Assembly: GCA_916048145.1 (NCBI GenBank)
Contig: CAJZGT010000057.1
Coordinates: forward strand, 1-7,817
Length of the DNA: 7,817 bases
Direction of reading: 5' to 3'
DNA from: an uncultured Streptococcus sp.
Lineage (GTDB): Bacteria; Bacillota; Bacilli; Lactobacillales; Streptococcaceae
Under the pieces are notes generated by a model. It saw nothing but the letters and a program-made list of their open reading frames with translations. It was not told where the DNA came from and made no database searches. Shown here one piece after another: positions 1 to 7,817 of the stretch. Made by a program: the position numbers and the translations under genes. Every line of letters starts with the position of its first letter. The first letter of the stretch is position 1.

Positions 1-1571
<1,571 letters not shown>

Positions 1572-1580
1572 AAAGTGAGG

Positions 1581-1612
1581 ACCTCAAGCTTATAGAGTTT
1601 GAGGTTTTTTTT
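1581..1612 (+). terminator. Rho-independent terminator of dexB
   Basis: A hairpin starts 10 nt after the dexB stop. The arms CCTCAAGCT (1582-1590) and AGAGTTTGAGG (1594-1604) pair over 9 bp, with one G-U pair at 1588/1598, around a 5-nt loop at 1591-1595. Eight T residues follow (1605-1612). It should separate dexB transcription from the downstream ali gene. Confidence 0.92.
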
Positions 1613-1619
1613 GATAAAA

Positions 1620-1634
1620 GTTTTTCAGAGAATT
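1620..1634 (+). promoter_or_regulatory. Candidate distal CodY box upstream of the first ali gene
   Basis: GTTTTTCAGAGAATT matches 12 of 15 positions of the CodY consensus AATTTTCWGAAAATT; the mismatches are at positions 1, 2 and 11. It lies 35 bp (centre to centre) upstream of a better match at 1655-1669. CodY represses peptide and amino-acid uptake genes when branched-chain amino acids are plentiful. The background is AT-rich, so this single 12/15 match is weak alone; its position next to a second box raises its value. Confidence 0.4.
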
Positions 1635-1654
1635 CTTTTAAAAATATTTGTTAG

Positions 1655-1669
1655 AATTTTCTAAAAAAT
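1655..1669 (+). promoter_or_regulatory. Candidate proximal CodY box upstream of the first ali gene
   Basis: AATTTTCTAAAAAAT matches 13 of 15 positions of AATTTTCWGAAAATT (mismatches at positions 9 and 14). It ends 13 bp upstream of the predicted -35 element, a plausible place for a repressor or for cooperative binding with the box at 1620-1634. Known Ami/Ali oligopeptide uptake genes of pneumococcus belong to the CodY regulon, which fits. The assignment is by motif only. Confidence 0.55.
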
Positions 1670-1682
1670 CTCTCAAAAGCTC

Positions 1683-1710
1683 TTGCATTTATAGAAAAAT
1701 AGGTTATAAT
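1683..1710 (+). promoter_or_regulatory. Sigma-70-type promoter of the aliC-like gene
   Basis: A perfect -10 hexamer TATAAT (1705-1710) is preceded by a poor -35 candidate TTGCAT (1683-1688) with a 16-nt spacer. Transcription should start near 1717, giving a leader of about 25 nt, too short for a riboswitch. The weak -35 would be compatible with regulation by a factor bound just upstream. Confidence 0.75.
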
Positions 1711-1741
1711 GGTGAAAAACCTATCTTAAAGGAGATTGCCT

Positions 1742-3709
1742 ATGAAATCGAAAAAGTGGCTCTTAGGAGCGGGAGTGACCTTGAGTGCGGCCTTTCTTTT
1801 GGTAGCTTGTGGTAAAAGCGAAAAGAATGCGGACGCTCCTAAAACATTTTCTTATGTCTACGCTATGGATCCATCATCTTTGGACTACAGCGTGACGAGC
1901 AAGAGCTCAACTTCTGACGTTATAGCCAACGTTGTCGATGGCCTTTTGGAAAATGATAAGTATGGAAACTTAATTCCATCACTTGCAGAAGACTGGTCCG
2001 TTTCTAAAGATGGTTTGACTTATACCTACAAACTTCGTAAGGGTGTAAAATGGTATACATCTGAAGGAGAAGAGTATGCTGAAGTCAAGGCCCAGGACTT
2101 TGTTACAGGTTTGAAACATGCAGCTGATGGTAAATCAGACGGTCTCTCTCTCCTTCAAGATTCTATTAAAGGATTGGCCGCCTATATCAGTGGTGAAAGT
2201 AACGACTTTTCTACTGTAGGTGTAAAAGCTGTTGATGATTACACGGTTGAATATACGCTTAACAAACCAGAAAGTTTCTGGAATTCTAAAGTCACAACTG
2301 CAACTATGCTTCCAGTTAATGAAGAATTTCTGAATTCTAAAGGAAAAGACTACGGAACTCCTACTCCGTCAAGTATTCTTTATAATGGTCCTTATCTATT
2401 GAAATCATTGACGTCAAAATCTGCTATCGAATATGAAAAAAATCCAAACTACTGGGATAAGGACAATGTTAAGATTGACAGCATTAAACTAACCTTCTAT
2501 GATGGATCAGACCAAGAATCTTTGATTCGTAGCTTTACACAAGGTGCCTATACAACAGCTCGTCTCTTCCCAACAAGCTCAAACTTTGAGTCAACTAAGA
2601 AAGAATACGGAGATAAGATTGTCTACAGTCCACAAGAAGCGACAAGCTACTATCTCACTGTTAACGTAAATCGCCAGTCTTACAATAAAACGGCTAAAAC
2701 GGACGAAACTCAAAAAACTTCAACAAAAGAAGCTCTTCTCAACAAAAACTTCCGTCAGGCATTGAACTTTGCCCTTGATCGTCACTCTTATACGGCTCAG
2801 TTGAACGGGGAAGAAGGTGCGGACAAGATTATTCGTAATAGCCTAGTGCCTCATGATTATGTCCAAGTTGGTGAAAAGACCTTTGGTGAACTGGCTCAAG
2901 AGCAGTTGGTTTCTTATGGGGAACAGTGGAAAGATGTAGCTTTGACAGATGGTAAGGATACGATTTATAATCCAGAAAAAGCCAAGGCTGCCTTTGCAAA
3001 AGCAAAGACAGAATTGCAAGCAAAGGGTGTGACCTTCCCGATTCGTTTGGATATTCCGGTTGAACAAACAGATGTGATTGCTGTCCAGCAAACTAACTCA
3101 CTTAAGCAATCTATCGAATCAACACTTGGTACTGATAATGTCATTATCGATGTCCTTCAAATGACTGATAATGAAAAAATGAGCATCACGTCTCAAGCTA
3201 AAGTTCCAGCACAAAAAGACTATGATTTGAACGGAACTGGTTGGGGACCAGACTATCAAGACCCAGCTACCTACCTCAACATTCTCGATGCTAAGAAGGG
3301 TTCTGCTCTTAAACACTTGGGGATCACTCGTGGAAAAGATCCAGAAGTGATGGCTCAAGTTGGTCTAGATGAATACAAGAAACTCTTGGACGATGCTGCA
3401 ACTGAAACAAGTGACCTCAATAAGCGTTATGAAAAATACGCTAAAGCTCAAGCTTGGGTATCGGATAGCTCACTTTTAATTCCAGTTGCTTCTTCAGGTG
3501 GTTCTCCAACTGTTAGCCGTACTGTACCATTCACAAAAGCATACTCTCAAGTCGGAATCAAGGGAGATCCATTTGTATTCAAAGGTTTGGAGTTGCAAAA
3601 GGATGTTGTGACGACAAAAGAATATGAAGAAGCTCTCAAGAAATGGCAGAAAGAAAAAATCGAAACAAATGCCAAATATCAAAAAGAGCTTGAAAAACAC
3701 GTCAAATAG
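1742..3709 (+). CDS. aliC: Oligopeptide ABC transporter substrate-binding lipoprotein, AliC-like (AliB-like ORF1 type)
   Basis: A surface lipoprotein that binds short peptides and delivers them to an Ami-type oligopeptide importer. From ATG 1742 it has 655 residues, the normal size for AliA/AliB/AmiA. A lipoprotein signal peptide ends in lipobox LVAC with acylated Cys23. The SBP_bac_5 (DppA/OppA, cluster C) fold follows: conserved ENDKYGNLIPSLAEDW near residues 70-86, YNGPYLLK at 214-221, NFRQALNFALDR at 336-347, and the ligand-pocket motif GWGPDYQDP at 500-508. The C-terminus (about 625-655) is a charged Lys/Glu-rich, probably helical tail. The start at 1742 is chosen because AAAGGAG (1728-1734) lies 7 nt upstream; an in-frame TTG at 1736 overlaps this site too closely. 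It forms its own transcription unit, with promoter, possible CodY boxes and terminator. No permease or ATPase gene is nearby, so it is probably an orphan receptor using AmiCDEF. The name aliC rests on its position after dexB and its family; it could equally be annotated aliB. Confidence 0.93.
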   Translation: MKSKKWLLGAGVTLSAAFLLVACGKSEKNADAPKTFSYVYAMDPSSLDYSVTSKSSTSDVIANVVDGLLENDKYGNLIPSLAEDWSVSKDGLTYTYKLRKGVKWYTSEGEEYAEVKAQDFVTGLKHAADGKSDGLSLLQDSIKGLAAYISGESNDFSTVGVKAVDDYTVEYTLNKPESFWNSKVTTATMLPVNEEFLNSKGKDYGTPTPSSILYNGPYLLKSLTSKSAIEYEKNPNYWDKDNVKIDSIKLTFYDGSDQESLIRSFTQGAYTTARLFPTSSNFESTKKEYGDKIVYSPQEATSYYLTVNVNRQSYNKTAKTDETQKTSTKEALLNKNFRQALNFALDRHSYTAQLNGEEGADKIIRNSLVPHDYVQVGEKTFGELAQEQLVSYGEQWKDVALTDGKDTIYNPEKAKAAFAKAKTELQAKGVTFPIRLDIPVEQTDVIAVQQTNSLKQSIESTLGTDNVIIDVLQMTDNEKMSITSQAKVPAQKDYDLNGTGWGPDYQDPATYLNILDAKKGSALKHLGITRGKDPEVMAQVGLDEYKKLLDDAATETSDLNKRYEKYAKAQAWVSDSSLLIPVASSGGSPTVSRTVPFTKAYSQVGIKGDPFVFKGLELQKDVVTTKEYEEALKKWQKEKIETNAKYQKELEKHVK

Positions 3710-3722
3710 TTTATAACAAGAC

Positions 3723-3756
3723 AAGGAAGTTGCAGAGAATCTGTGCTTCCTTTTTT
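3723..3756 (+). terminator. Rho-independent terminator of the aliC-like gene
   Basis: A hairpin begins 13 nt after the stop codon. AAGGAAG (3723-3729) pairs with CTTCCTT (3746-3752). The helix continues, with G-U pairs and one bulged T, through GCAGA/TCTGT around a GAA loop (3737-3739). The T tract is 3751-3756. This makes the two ali genes separate transcription units. Confidence 0.9.
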
Positions 3757-3791
3757 GGTTATGGGATGTTAGTCGCTTAGAAACTAGTAAC

Positions 3792-3820
3792 TTTACATTT
3801 TTGGATAAATTTGATAAAAT
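3792..3820 (+). promoter_or_regulatory. Extended -10 promoter of the aliD-like gene
   Basis: TTTACA (3792-3797, 5/6 to consensus) and TAAAAT (3815-3820) are separated by exactly 17 nt. TGA directly before the -10 supplies the extended -10 TGn motif. The predicted start near 3827 gives a leader of about 32 nt. This looks stronger than the promoter of the upstream paralogue, and I saw no CodY-like box beside it. Confidence 0.82.
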
Positions 3821-3858
3821 ATGGTTATGTTATAAAAAGTGACATAAAGGAGTGGGTG

Positions 3859-5817
3859 ATGACAATGAAAAAAAGACTCATCGGAACTGGTCTTGTTCTA
3901 GCTACAGGGATTTTACTCTCGGCTTGTGGGCAATCTAACACAGATACAAAGACGTATTCGTCAACTTTTAGTGGAAATCCAACAACTTTTAATTATCTTT
4001 TAGATTATTATGCAGATAATACATCTATAATTACTAATCTTGTGGATGGTTTGCTAGAAAATGATAGCTATGGTAATCTGACACCAGCTCTAGCTGAGGA
4101 TTGGTCTGTTTCAGCAGATGGTTTGACTTATACCTATAAACTCAGAAAAGATGCCAAGTGGTATACGGCTGATGGAGAAGAATATGCTCCAGTAAAAGCA
4201 CAGGACTTTGTTACTGGGATCAAATATGCTTCGGATAACAAGGGGCAAGCGATGGATCTCATTCAAAATTCAATCAAGGGATTGAATGACTATGTGACTG
4301 GTGTGACAAATGATTTCTCTACCGTTGGTGTCAAAGCCTTGGATGATTATACGGTTGAGTATACTTTGACACGACCAGAACCTTATTGGAACTCTAAGAC
4401 GACTAATAGTATCCTCTTCCCGGTCAATGAAGAGTTTTTGAAGTCAAAGGAAAAAGAATTTGGTACCTTGACGCCAAGTAGTATCCTTTACAACGGACCT
4501 TACTTGTTAAAAGATTTCACATCAAAATCTTCGATCGAGTATGTGAAGAATCCACACTATTATGATCATGATAAAGTAACCATTGAAAAAGTTAAACTGG
4601 CTTATTTTGATGGTTCTGATCAAGAGATGACTATCCGAAATTTTGAAAGTGGGGCCTATTCTCTGGCAGGAGTTTATCCAAACAGCTCTAACTATGCCAA
4701 GACAAAAGAAAAATATCAAGACAATATTGTTTATAGCTTACAAGACAAGACATCTTGGTACTTTAACTTTAATGTTAACCGTAAAGCTTATAACCATACA
4801 GCTAAAACAACAGATGAACAAAAGAAATCAACTCAAATAGCAATTTTAAATAAGAACTTCCGTCAAGCAATCAATTTTGCTATCGATCGTACGGCTTATT
4901 CTGCCCAATCTAGTGGTCAAGAAGCAGCAAGCAAGACCCTCCGTAACACCCTTGTTCCTCCTACTTTTGTACAAGTGGGAGATAAGAGTTTCGGAGATGT
5001 GGTTTCTTCTAAACTTGTTCAGTACGGAACAGAATGGTCAGGCATTAACTTGGCGGATGCCCAAGACGGATACTTCAACAAGGAAAAGGCCCAAGCAAAA
5101 TTTGCGGAAGCTAAAAAGGAATTGGAATCAAAAGGGGTGACCTTCCCTATTCATCTGGATGTTCCTGTTGATCAAACCAATAAAAACGCGGTTTCTGGTA
5201 TGAATTCGGTTAAACAGACCTTGGAGACCGTATTTGGGGATGACAATATTGTGGTTGATGTGCAACAATTATCTACGGATGATTTCAGCAATGTTGCATT
5301 TCTTGCTCCGAATCCGGCGTCTCGTGATTACGACTTGAACTTTGATGGTTGGGTGGGTGATTACCAAGATCCGTCAACTTATCTTGATCCATTTAATGCA
5401 GAAGATGGTTTCTATCTCAAGATTTTTGGTTTGGATGCTAAGGAAGATCAAGAACTGATTAAGAGTTTAGGTCTTGATACCTATACGAAACTTTTAAAAG
5501 AGGCAGATGCGGAAAACAAAGATGTTGCTAAGCGTTATGAAAAATATGCTGAAGCACAAGCTTGGATGATTGATCATTCTCTAATCATGTCTACGATGTC
5601 AAGTGGTGGTACAGCCTCTGTCACCAAAGTAACTCCCTTTACACGTGCTCACTCTCTAGTGGGCATCAAAGGTGATGGAAATAACTACAAGTACATGAAA
5701 CTTCAAAAAGACCCTGTTACCAAGAAACAATTTGATGAAGCTAAGGCTAAGTGGGAAGAAGAAAGTAAGAAGGCTATTGAAAAAAGCCAAAAAGAATTTG
5801 AAAGTCATATCAAATAA
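3859..5817 (+). CDS. aliD: Oligopeptide ABC transporter substrate-binding lipoprotein, AliD-like (AliB-like ORF2 type)
   Basis: A second peptide-binding surface lipoprotein, paralogous to the gene at 1742-3709 (roughly 55-60% identical by eye, not calculated). From ATG 3859 it has 652 residues. The lipobox LSAC places the acylated Cys at residue 23. Family blocks are DSYGNLTPALAEDW near 69-82, YNGPYLLK at 211-218, NFRQAINFAIDR at 333-344 and GWVGDYQDP at 497-505, followed by a charged Lys/Glu-rich helical C-terminus. AAAGGAG (3846-3852) lies 6 nt before ATG 3859 and 12 nt before ATG 3865, so 3859 (MTMKKR) is preferred; 3865 would remove two residues. An upstream in-frame ATG at 3811 overlaps the promoter and precedes the predicted transcript start, so it is rejected. 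The gene has its own promoter and terminator and no neighbouring permease, so it probably shares the Ami channel. Differences from its paralogue in the ligand-pocket blocks suggest another peptide preference. In pneumococci lacking capsule genes the second ali gene after dexB is called aliD, the basis for the symbol. Confidence 0.92.
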   Translation: MTMKKRLIGTGLVLATGILLSACGQSNTDTKTYSSTFSGNPTTFNYLLDYYADNTSIITNLVDGLLENDSYGNLTPALAEDWSVSADGLTYTYKLRKDAKWYTADGEEYAPVKAQDFVTGIKYASDNKGQAMDLIQNSIKGLNDYVTGVTNDFSTVGVKALDDYTVEYTLTRPEPYWNSKTTNSILFPVNEEFLKSKEKEFGTLTPSSILYNGPYLLKDFTSKSSIEYVKNPHYYDHDKVTIEKVKLAYFDGSDQEMTIRNFESGAYSLAGVYPNSSNYAKTKEKYQDNIVYSLQDKTSWYFNFNVNRKAYNHTAKTTDEQKKSTQIAILNKNFRQAINFAIDRTAYSAQSSGQEAASKTLRNTLVPPTFVQVGDKSFGDVVSSKLVQYGTEWSGINLADAQDGYFNKEKAQAKFAEAKKELESKGVTFPIHLDVPVDQTNKNAVSGMNSVKQTLETVFGDDNIVVDVQQLSTDDFSNVAFLAPNPASRDYDLNFDGWVGDYQDPSTYLDPFNAEDGFYLKIFGLDAKEDQELIKSLGLDTYTKLLKEADAENKDVAKRYEKYAEAQAWMIDHSLIMSTMSSGGTASVTKVTPFTRAHSLVGIKGDGNNYKYMKLQKDPVTKKQFDEAKAKWEEESKKAIEKSQKEFESHIK

Positions 5818-5825
5818 AAAATAAG

Positions 5826-5861
5826 AACGAGGATACTTTACCATCAGTATCCTTGTTTTTT
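5826..5861 (+). terminator. Rho-independent terminator of the aliD-like gene
   Basis: AACGAGGATAC (5826-5836) pairs with GTATCCTTGTT (5847-5857), including one G-U pair, around a short loop (about 5838-5845). It ends in a T tract (5856-5861) interrupted by no other base. It lies 8 nt after the stop codon and shields the capsule operon from read-through. Confidence 0.9.
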
Positions 5862-5891
5862 GTATAAGAGGCCACTTTACAAAATAGGTAT

Positions 5892-5906
5892 AATTTTCAG
5901 GTGATT
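5892..5906 (+). promoter_or_regulatory. Weak CodY-like box upstream of the capsule operon
   Basis: AATTTTCAGGTGATT matches 12 of 15 positions of AATTTTCWGAAAATT; the left nine bases are a perfect match and all three mismatches fall at positions 10-12. It sits about 80-95 nt upstream of the predicted cps transcript start. In an AT-rich spacer such a match can arise by chance, so it is only a candidate. Confidence 0.3.
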
Positions 5907-5924
5907 TTAGTAAAGAAAAAGCGA

Positions 5925-5938
5925 TGAAAACGCTGATA
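5925..5938 (+). promoter_or_regulatory. Candidate cre (CcpA-binding) site of the capsule promoter
   Basis: TGAAAACGCTGATA matches 13 of 14 positions of the Gram-positive cre consensus TGWAANCGNTNWCA; the only mismatch is T for C at position 13. It is located 14 bp upstream of the predicted -35, centred about 56 nt before the predicted transcript start. CcpA (RegM) has been reported to influence pneumococcal capsule expression, so the site is biologically sensible. An upstream site like this could activate or repress. Confidence 0.5.
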
Positions 5939-5952
5939 AGAAAAGGAATAAA

Positions 5953-5981
5953 TGGAAATTGTTTCATGATTGTGATATAAT
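5953..5981 (+). promoter_or_regulatory. Capsule operon promoter (extended -10)
   Basis: A perfect TATAAT (5976-5981) is preceded by TGA (5973-5975), giving an extended -10. TGGAAA (5953-5958, 4/6 to TTGACA) lies upstream at a 17-nt spacing. Transcription should begin near 5988, with a leader of about 25 nt before cpsA. A promoter immediately upstream of cpsA is the known primary promoter of pneumococcal cps operons. Confidence 0.85.
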
Positions 5982-6012
5982 AGTTCTGATAATCAACATA
6001 TAGGGGAAAACG

Positions 6013-7458
6013 ATGAATAAACGTTCAAAAAGAGCCCGTTCGGGGAAAGTTAAGCGGAGTGTTAATATAGCTTTATTAACCATTTATGTATTATTGGGTG
6101 GTTTTTTGCTGTTTTTGATTTTTAGACATAATATATTGGCGTTTAGATACCTGAATGTTATAACGGCAGCCGTAGTGATTTTGGTCGCTTTAGCGAGTCT
6201 GCTTTTGATCATTTATAGAAAAGCAGAAAAATTTACGATTTTCTTTTTAACACTAGCTATTTTAGTGAGTTCAGTTTCTTTCTTTGCGCTGCAACAATTT
6301 GTCGGCTTTACTAGTCATATCAATTCTACGTCGAATTACTCAGAATACTCAATGAGTGTTGTTGTTCTGAAAGAAAGTGACGTTCATAATGTTACACAAC
6401 TAGATAGTGTTACAGGGCCTACGGATACAGATAATGAGAATATTCAAAAATTGATAGCTGATATCAAAACTAGTCAGAGCAAAGAATTGACGGTTGAACA
6501 AAGCACTTCATATCTTGCAGCTTATACGAGTTTGGTATCGGGTGAAGCAAAAGCGATTGTCTTAAATAGCGTCTTTGAAAATATTATAGAATCTGAGTAC
6601 CCTGATTACGCATCAAAAATTAGGAAAATCTACACTAAAAATATCACAAAGGAAGTAGCTGCTCCTAAAGTTTCTAAGAATAAGTCCTTTAATGTCTATG
6701 TGAGTGGTATTGACACTTACGGCCCAATTAGTTCGGTTTCTCGTTCAGATGTCAATATTTTGATGACTGTTAATCGAGATTCTAAAAAAATTCTATTGAC
6801 AACAACCCCTCGAGATTCCTATGTTCCGATTGCAGACGGAGGGAATAATCAAAAAGATAAATTGACTCATGCAGGTATTTATGGAGTAGACTCCTCTATT
6901 CATACTTTGGAAAATCTTTATGGAGTTGATATTAACTACTATGTTCGCTTGAACTTTACTTCGTTCCTGAAGTTGATTGACCTTTTAGGCGGTGTAGATG
7001 TGTACAATGATCAGGAGTTTACATCTCGTCACGGGAAGTTCCATTTCCCAGTAGGAAATGTTCATTTAGATTCTGAACAAGCTCTTGGGTTTGTTCGTGA
7101 ACGTTACTCTTTAGCTGATGGGGATCGTGACCGTGGTCGTAATCAACAAAAGGTTATCGTCGCAATCATTCAGAAATTAACTTCTACCGAAGCATTGAAA
7201 AATTATAGTGACATTATTCAAGGCTTGCAAGATTCCCTCCAAACAAATATGCCGATCGAAACGATGATGGATTTGGTTAATGCTCAATTGGAGAGTGGTG
7301 GTAGTTATAAAGTCAACTCTCAAGACCTCAAAGGTACAGGTCAAATGGGACTTCCTTCTTATGCTATGCCAGATAGTAATCTCTATATGATGGAAATCGA
7401 TGATAGTAGTCTAGCAGCTGCTAAAAGTGCGATACAAGATGTGATGGAGGGAAGATGA
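6013..7458 (+). CDS. cpsA: Capsule biosynthesis protein CpsA (Wzg), LytR-CpsA-Psr family phosphotransferase
   Basis: A membrane-anchored LCP enzyme expected to transfer capsular polysaccharide from its lipid carrier to peptidoglycan at the outer face of the membrane. It is the conserved first gene of Wzy-type cps operons. The 481 residues include a basic N-terminus ([13 protein letters not shown]), three membrane segments (about 18-37, 47-67, 74-96), an extracellular accessory domain (about 100-215) and the LCP domain (about 225-400). Residues known from Cps2A as the polyprenyl-pyrophosphate and metal site are all present at the same numbers: D234, R244, D246, R267, R362, R364, D371, R374 and Q378. 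This supports an intact, functional protein. The start at 6013 has AGGGG (6002-6006) 6 nt upstream and follows the promoter at 5953-5981. Translation is probably coupled to cpsB, which begins after one spacer base. The position, two ali genes after dexB rather than next to dexB, is unlike most pneumococci. Confidence 0.96.
   Translation: MNKRSKRARSGKVKRSVNIALLTIYVLLGGFLLFLIFRHNILAFRYLNVITAAVVILVALASLLLIIYRKAEKFTIFFLTLAILVSSVSFFALQQFVGFTSHINSTSNYSEYSMSVVVLKESDVHNVTQLDSVTGPTDTDNENIQKLIADIKTSQSKELTVEQSTSYLAAYTSLVSGEAKAIVLNSVFENIIESEYPDYASKIRKIYTKNITKEVAAPKVSKNKSFNVYVSGIDTYGPISSVSRSDVNILMTVNRDSKKILLTTTPRDSYVPIADGGNNQKDKLTHAGIYGVDSSIHTLENLYGVDINYYVRLNFTSFLKLIDLLGGVDVYNDQEFTSRHGKFHFPVGNVHLDSEQALGFVRERYSLADGDRDRGRNQQKVIVAIIQKLTSTEALKNYSDIIQGLQDSLQTNMPIETMMDLVNAQLESGGSYKVNSQDLKGTGQMGLPSYAMPDSNLYMMEIDDSSLAAAKSAIQDVMEGR
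7446..7452 (+). promoter_or_regulatory. Ribosome binding site of cpsB inside the end of cpsA
   Basis: GGAGGGA lies within the last codons of cpsA, 7 nt before ATG 7460. It decides the cpsB start and implies that cpsA and cpsB are translated from one transcript, with stop and start separated by a single base. Confidence 0.85.
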
Positions 7459-7459
7459 T

Positions 7460-7817
7460 ATGATTGATATCCACTCTCACATTGTCTTTGATGTAGATGA
7501 TGGCCCGAAGTCTATAGAAGATAGTAAAGCCCTTTTAAGAGAAGCATATAATCAAGGGGTTAGGATGATTGTTTCGACTTCCCATCGTCGAAAAGGGATG
7601 TTTGAGACTCCAGAAGAAAAAATAGCGACGAATTTTTTAAAGGTTCGTGAGATTGCTAAAGAAGTGGCAGATGATTTGGTCATTGCTTATGGAGCGGAGA
7701 TATACTATACTCCAGATGTTCTAGAAAAACTTGAAAACAAGCGTATTCCTACCCTTAATGATAGTCGTTATGCTTTGATTGAATTTAGTATGAATACACC
7801 CTATCGCGATATTCATA
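7460..7817 (+). CDS. cpsB: Capsule biosynthesis tyrosine-protein phosphatase CpsB (Wzh), 3'-truncated by the window edge
   Basis: A cytoplasmic manganese-dependent phosphotyrosine phosphatase of the PHP superfamily. It dephosphorylates the CpsD (Wze) kinase of the capsule export complex and so tunes capsule polymerisation and chain length. The first 119 residues are visible, about half of the usual 243. The N-terminal MIDIHSHI motif gives metal ligands H5 and H7. D14 (in VDDG), H42 (in TSHRR) and E80 (in YGAEIYY) match the ligand positions I know for pneumococcal Cps4B. The remaining expected ligands (H136, D199, H201 in Cps4B) lie beyond the window. The frame is open to the right edge. ATG 7460 is chosen because it follows the GGAGGGA site at 7446-7452 and begins at the canonical PHP motif. 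cpsC and cpsD are expected next. Confidence 0.95.
   Translation, partial: MIDIHSHIVFDVDDGPKSIEDSKALLREAYNQGVRMIVSTSHRRKGMFETPEEKIATNFLKVREIAKEVADDLVIAYGAEIYYTPDVLEKLENKRIPTLNDSRYALIEFSMNTPYRDIH

Noticed and set aside
1736..1741. An in-frame TTG start two codons before the aliC-like ATG
   Set aside because: It lies only 1 nt after the AAAGGAG site, too close for initiation, whereas ATG 1742 is 7 nt away.
3811..3858. An upstream in-frame ATG that would lengthen the aliD-like protein by 16 residues
   Set aside because: It overlaps the -10 element and precedes the predicted transcript start. It would also put an odd extension before a normal lipoprotein signal peptide.
4643..5140. Two + strand open frames (65 and 87 codons) inside the aliD-like gene
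   Set aside because: They are in another frame of a well-conserved lipoprotein gene, have no convincing ribosome site and show no family features.
5656..5967. A 103-codon minus-strand open frame crossing the end of the aliD-like gene and the capsule leader
   Set aside because: It runs through the terminator hairpin and cre-like site. Its Phe/Leu-rich product is what the reverse of Lys/Glu-rich coding and AT-rich spacer would give.
5862..5975. Possible BOX or RUP small repeat in the capsule leader
   Set aside because: I could not match recognisable boxA, boxC or RUP ends. Only a 4-bp inverted repeat (AGCG/CGCT at 5920-5934) is seen, better explained by the cre-like site.
5924..5980. An 18-codon leader-peptide-like frame before cpsA
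   Set aside because: It has no ribosome binding site, and most of it lies upstream of the predicted transcript start, so it would not be on the main cps mRNA.

Overview
The window comes from a Mitis-group streptococcus (Streptococcus pneumoniae, S. mitis, S. oralis or a close relative). The grounds are a DexB-type dextran glucosidase gene, two AliA/AliB-type oligopeptide-binding lipoprotein genes, and the first two genes of a Wzy-type capsule operon (cpsA/wzg and cpsB/wzh), all on the + strand. The chromosomal slot beginning at dexB is the classic capsule (cps) locus of these species. The species cannot be fixed from this window alone.

Layout: (1) 1-1571, dexB, missing about 14 N-terminal residues at the window edge, ending in a strong hairpin terminator. 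(2) 1613-1741, a short regulatory region with two CodY-box-like sequences and a sigma-70-type promoter, then an AliC-like lipoprotein (1742-3709) with its own terminator. (3) 3757-3858, an extended -10 promoter, then a second, diverged AliD-like lipoprotein (3859-5817) with its own terminator. (4) 5862-6012, a regulatory region with a cre-like (CcpA) site, a weaker CodY-like site and an extended -10 promoter, then cpsA (6013-7458). cpsB follows after a 1-nt gap and runs off the right edge (7460-7817).

How the genes work together: DexB is a cytoplasmic glucosidase for alpha-1,6 glucosides. The two Ali proteins are cell-surface peptide receptors with no permease genes beside them, so they probably feed the Ami oligopeptide importer encoded elsewhere. 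CpsA is the LCP-family enzyme expected to attach capsule to peptidoglycan, and CpsB is the phosphotyrosine phosphatase that acts on the CpsC/CpsD export kinase. All visible catalytic and metal-binding residues in DexB, CpsA and CpsB are intact.

The most notable point is the gene order dexB - aliC-like - aliD-like - cpsA. In most encapsulated pneumococci the cps operon directly follows dexB. An aliC/aliD pair is typical of non-encapsulated pneumococci in which it replaces the capsule genes. Here both are present, with no insertion sequence visible between dexB and cpsA. Similar arrangements are known among commensal Mitis-group streptococci, so this is informative rather than clearly new. I found no evidence of a wholly undescribed system in the window.
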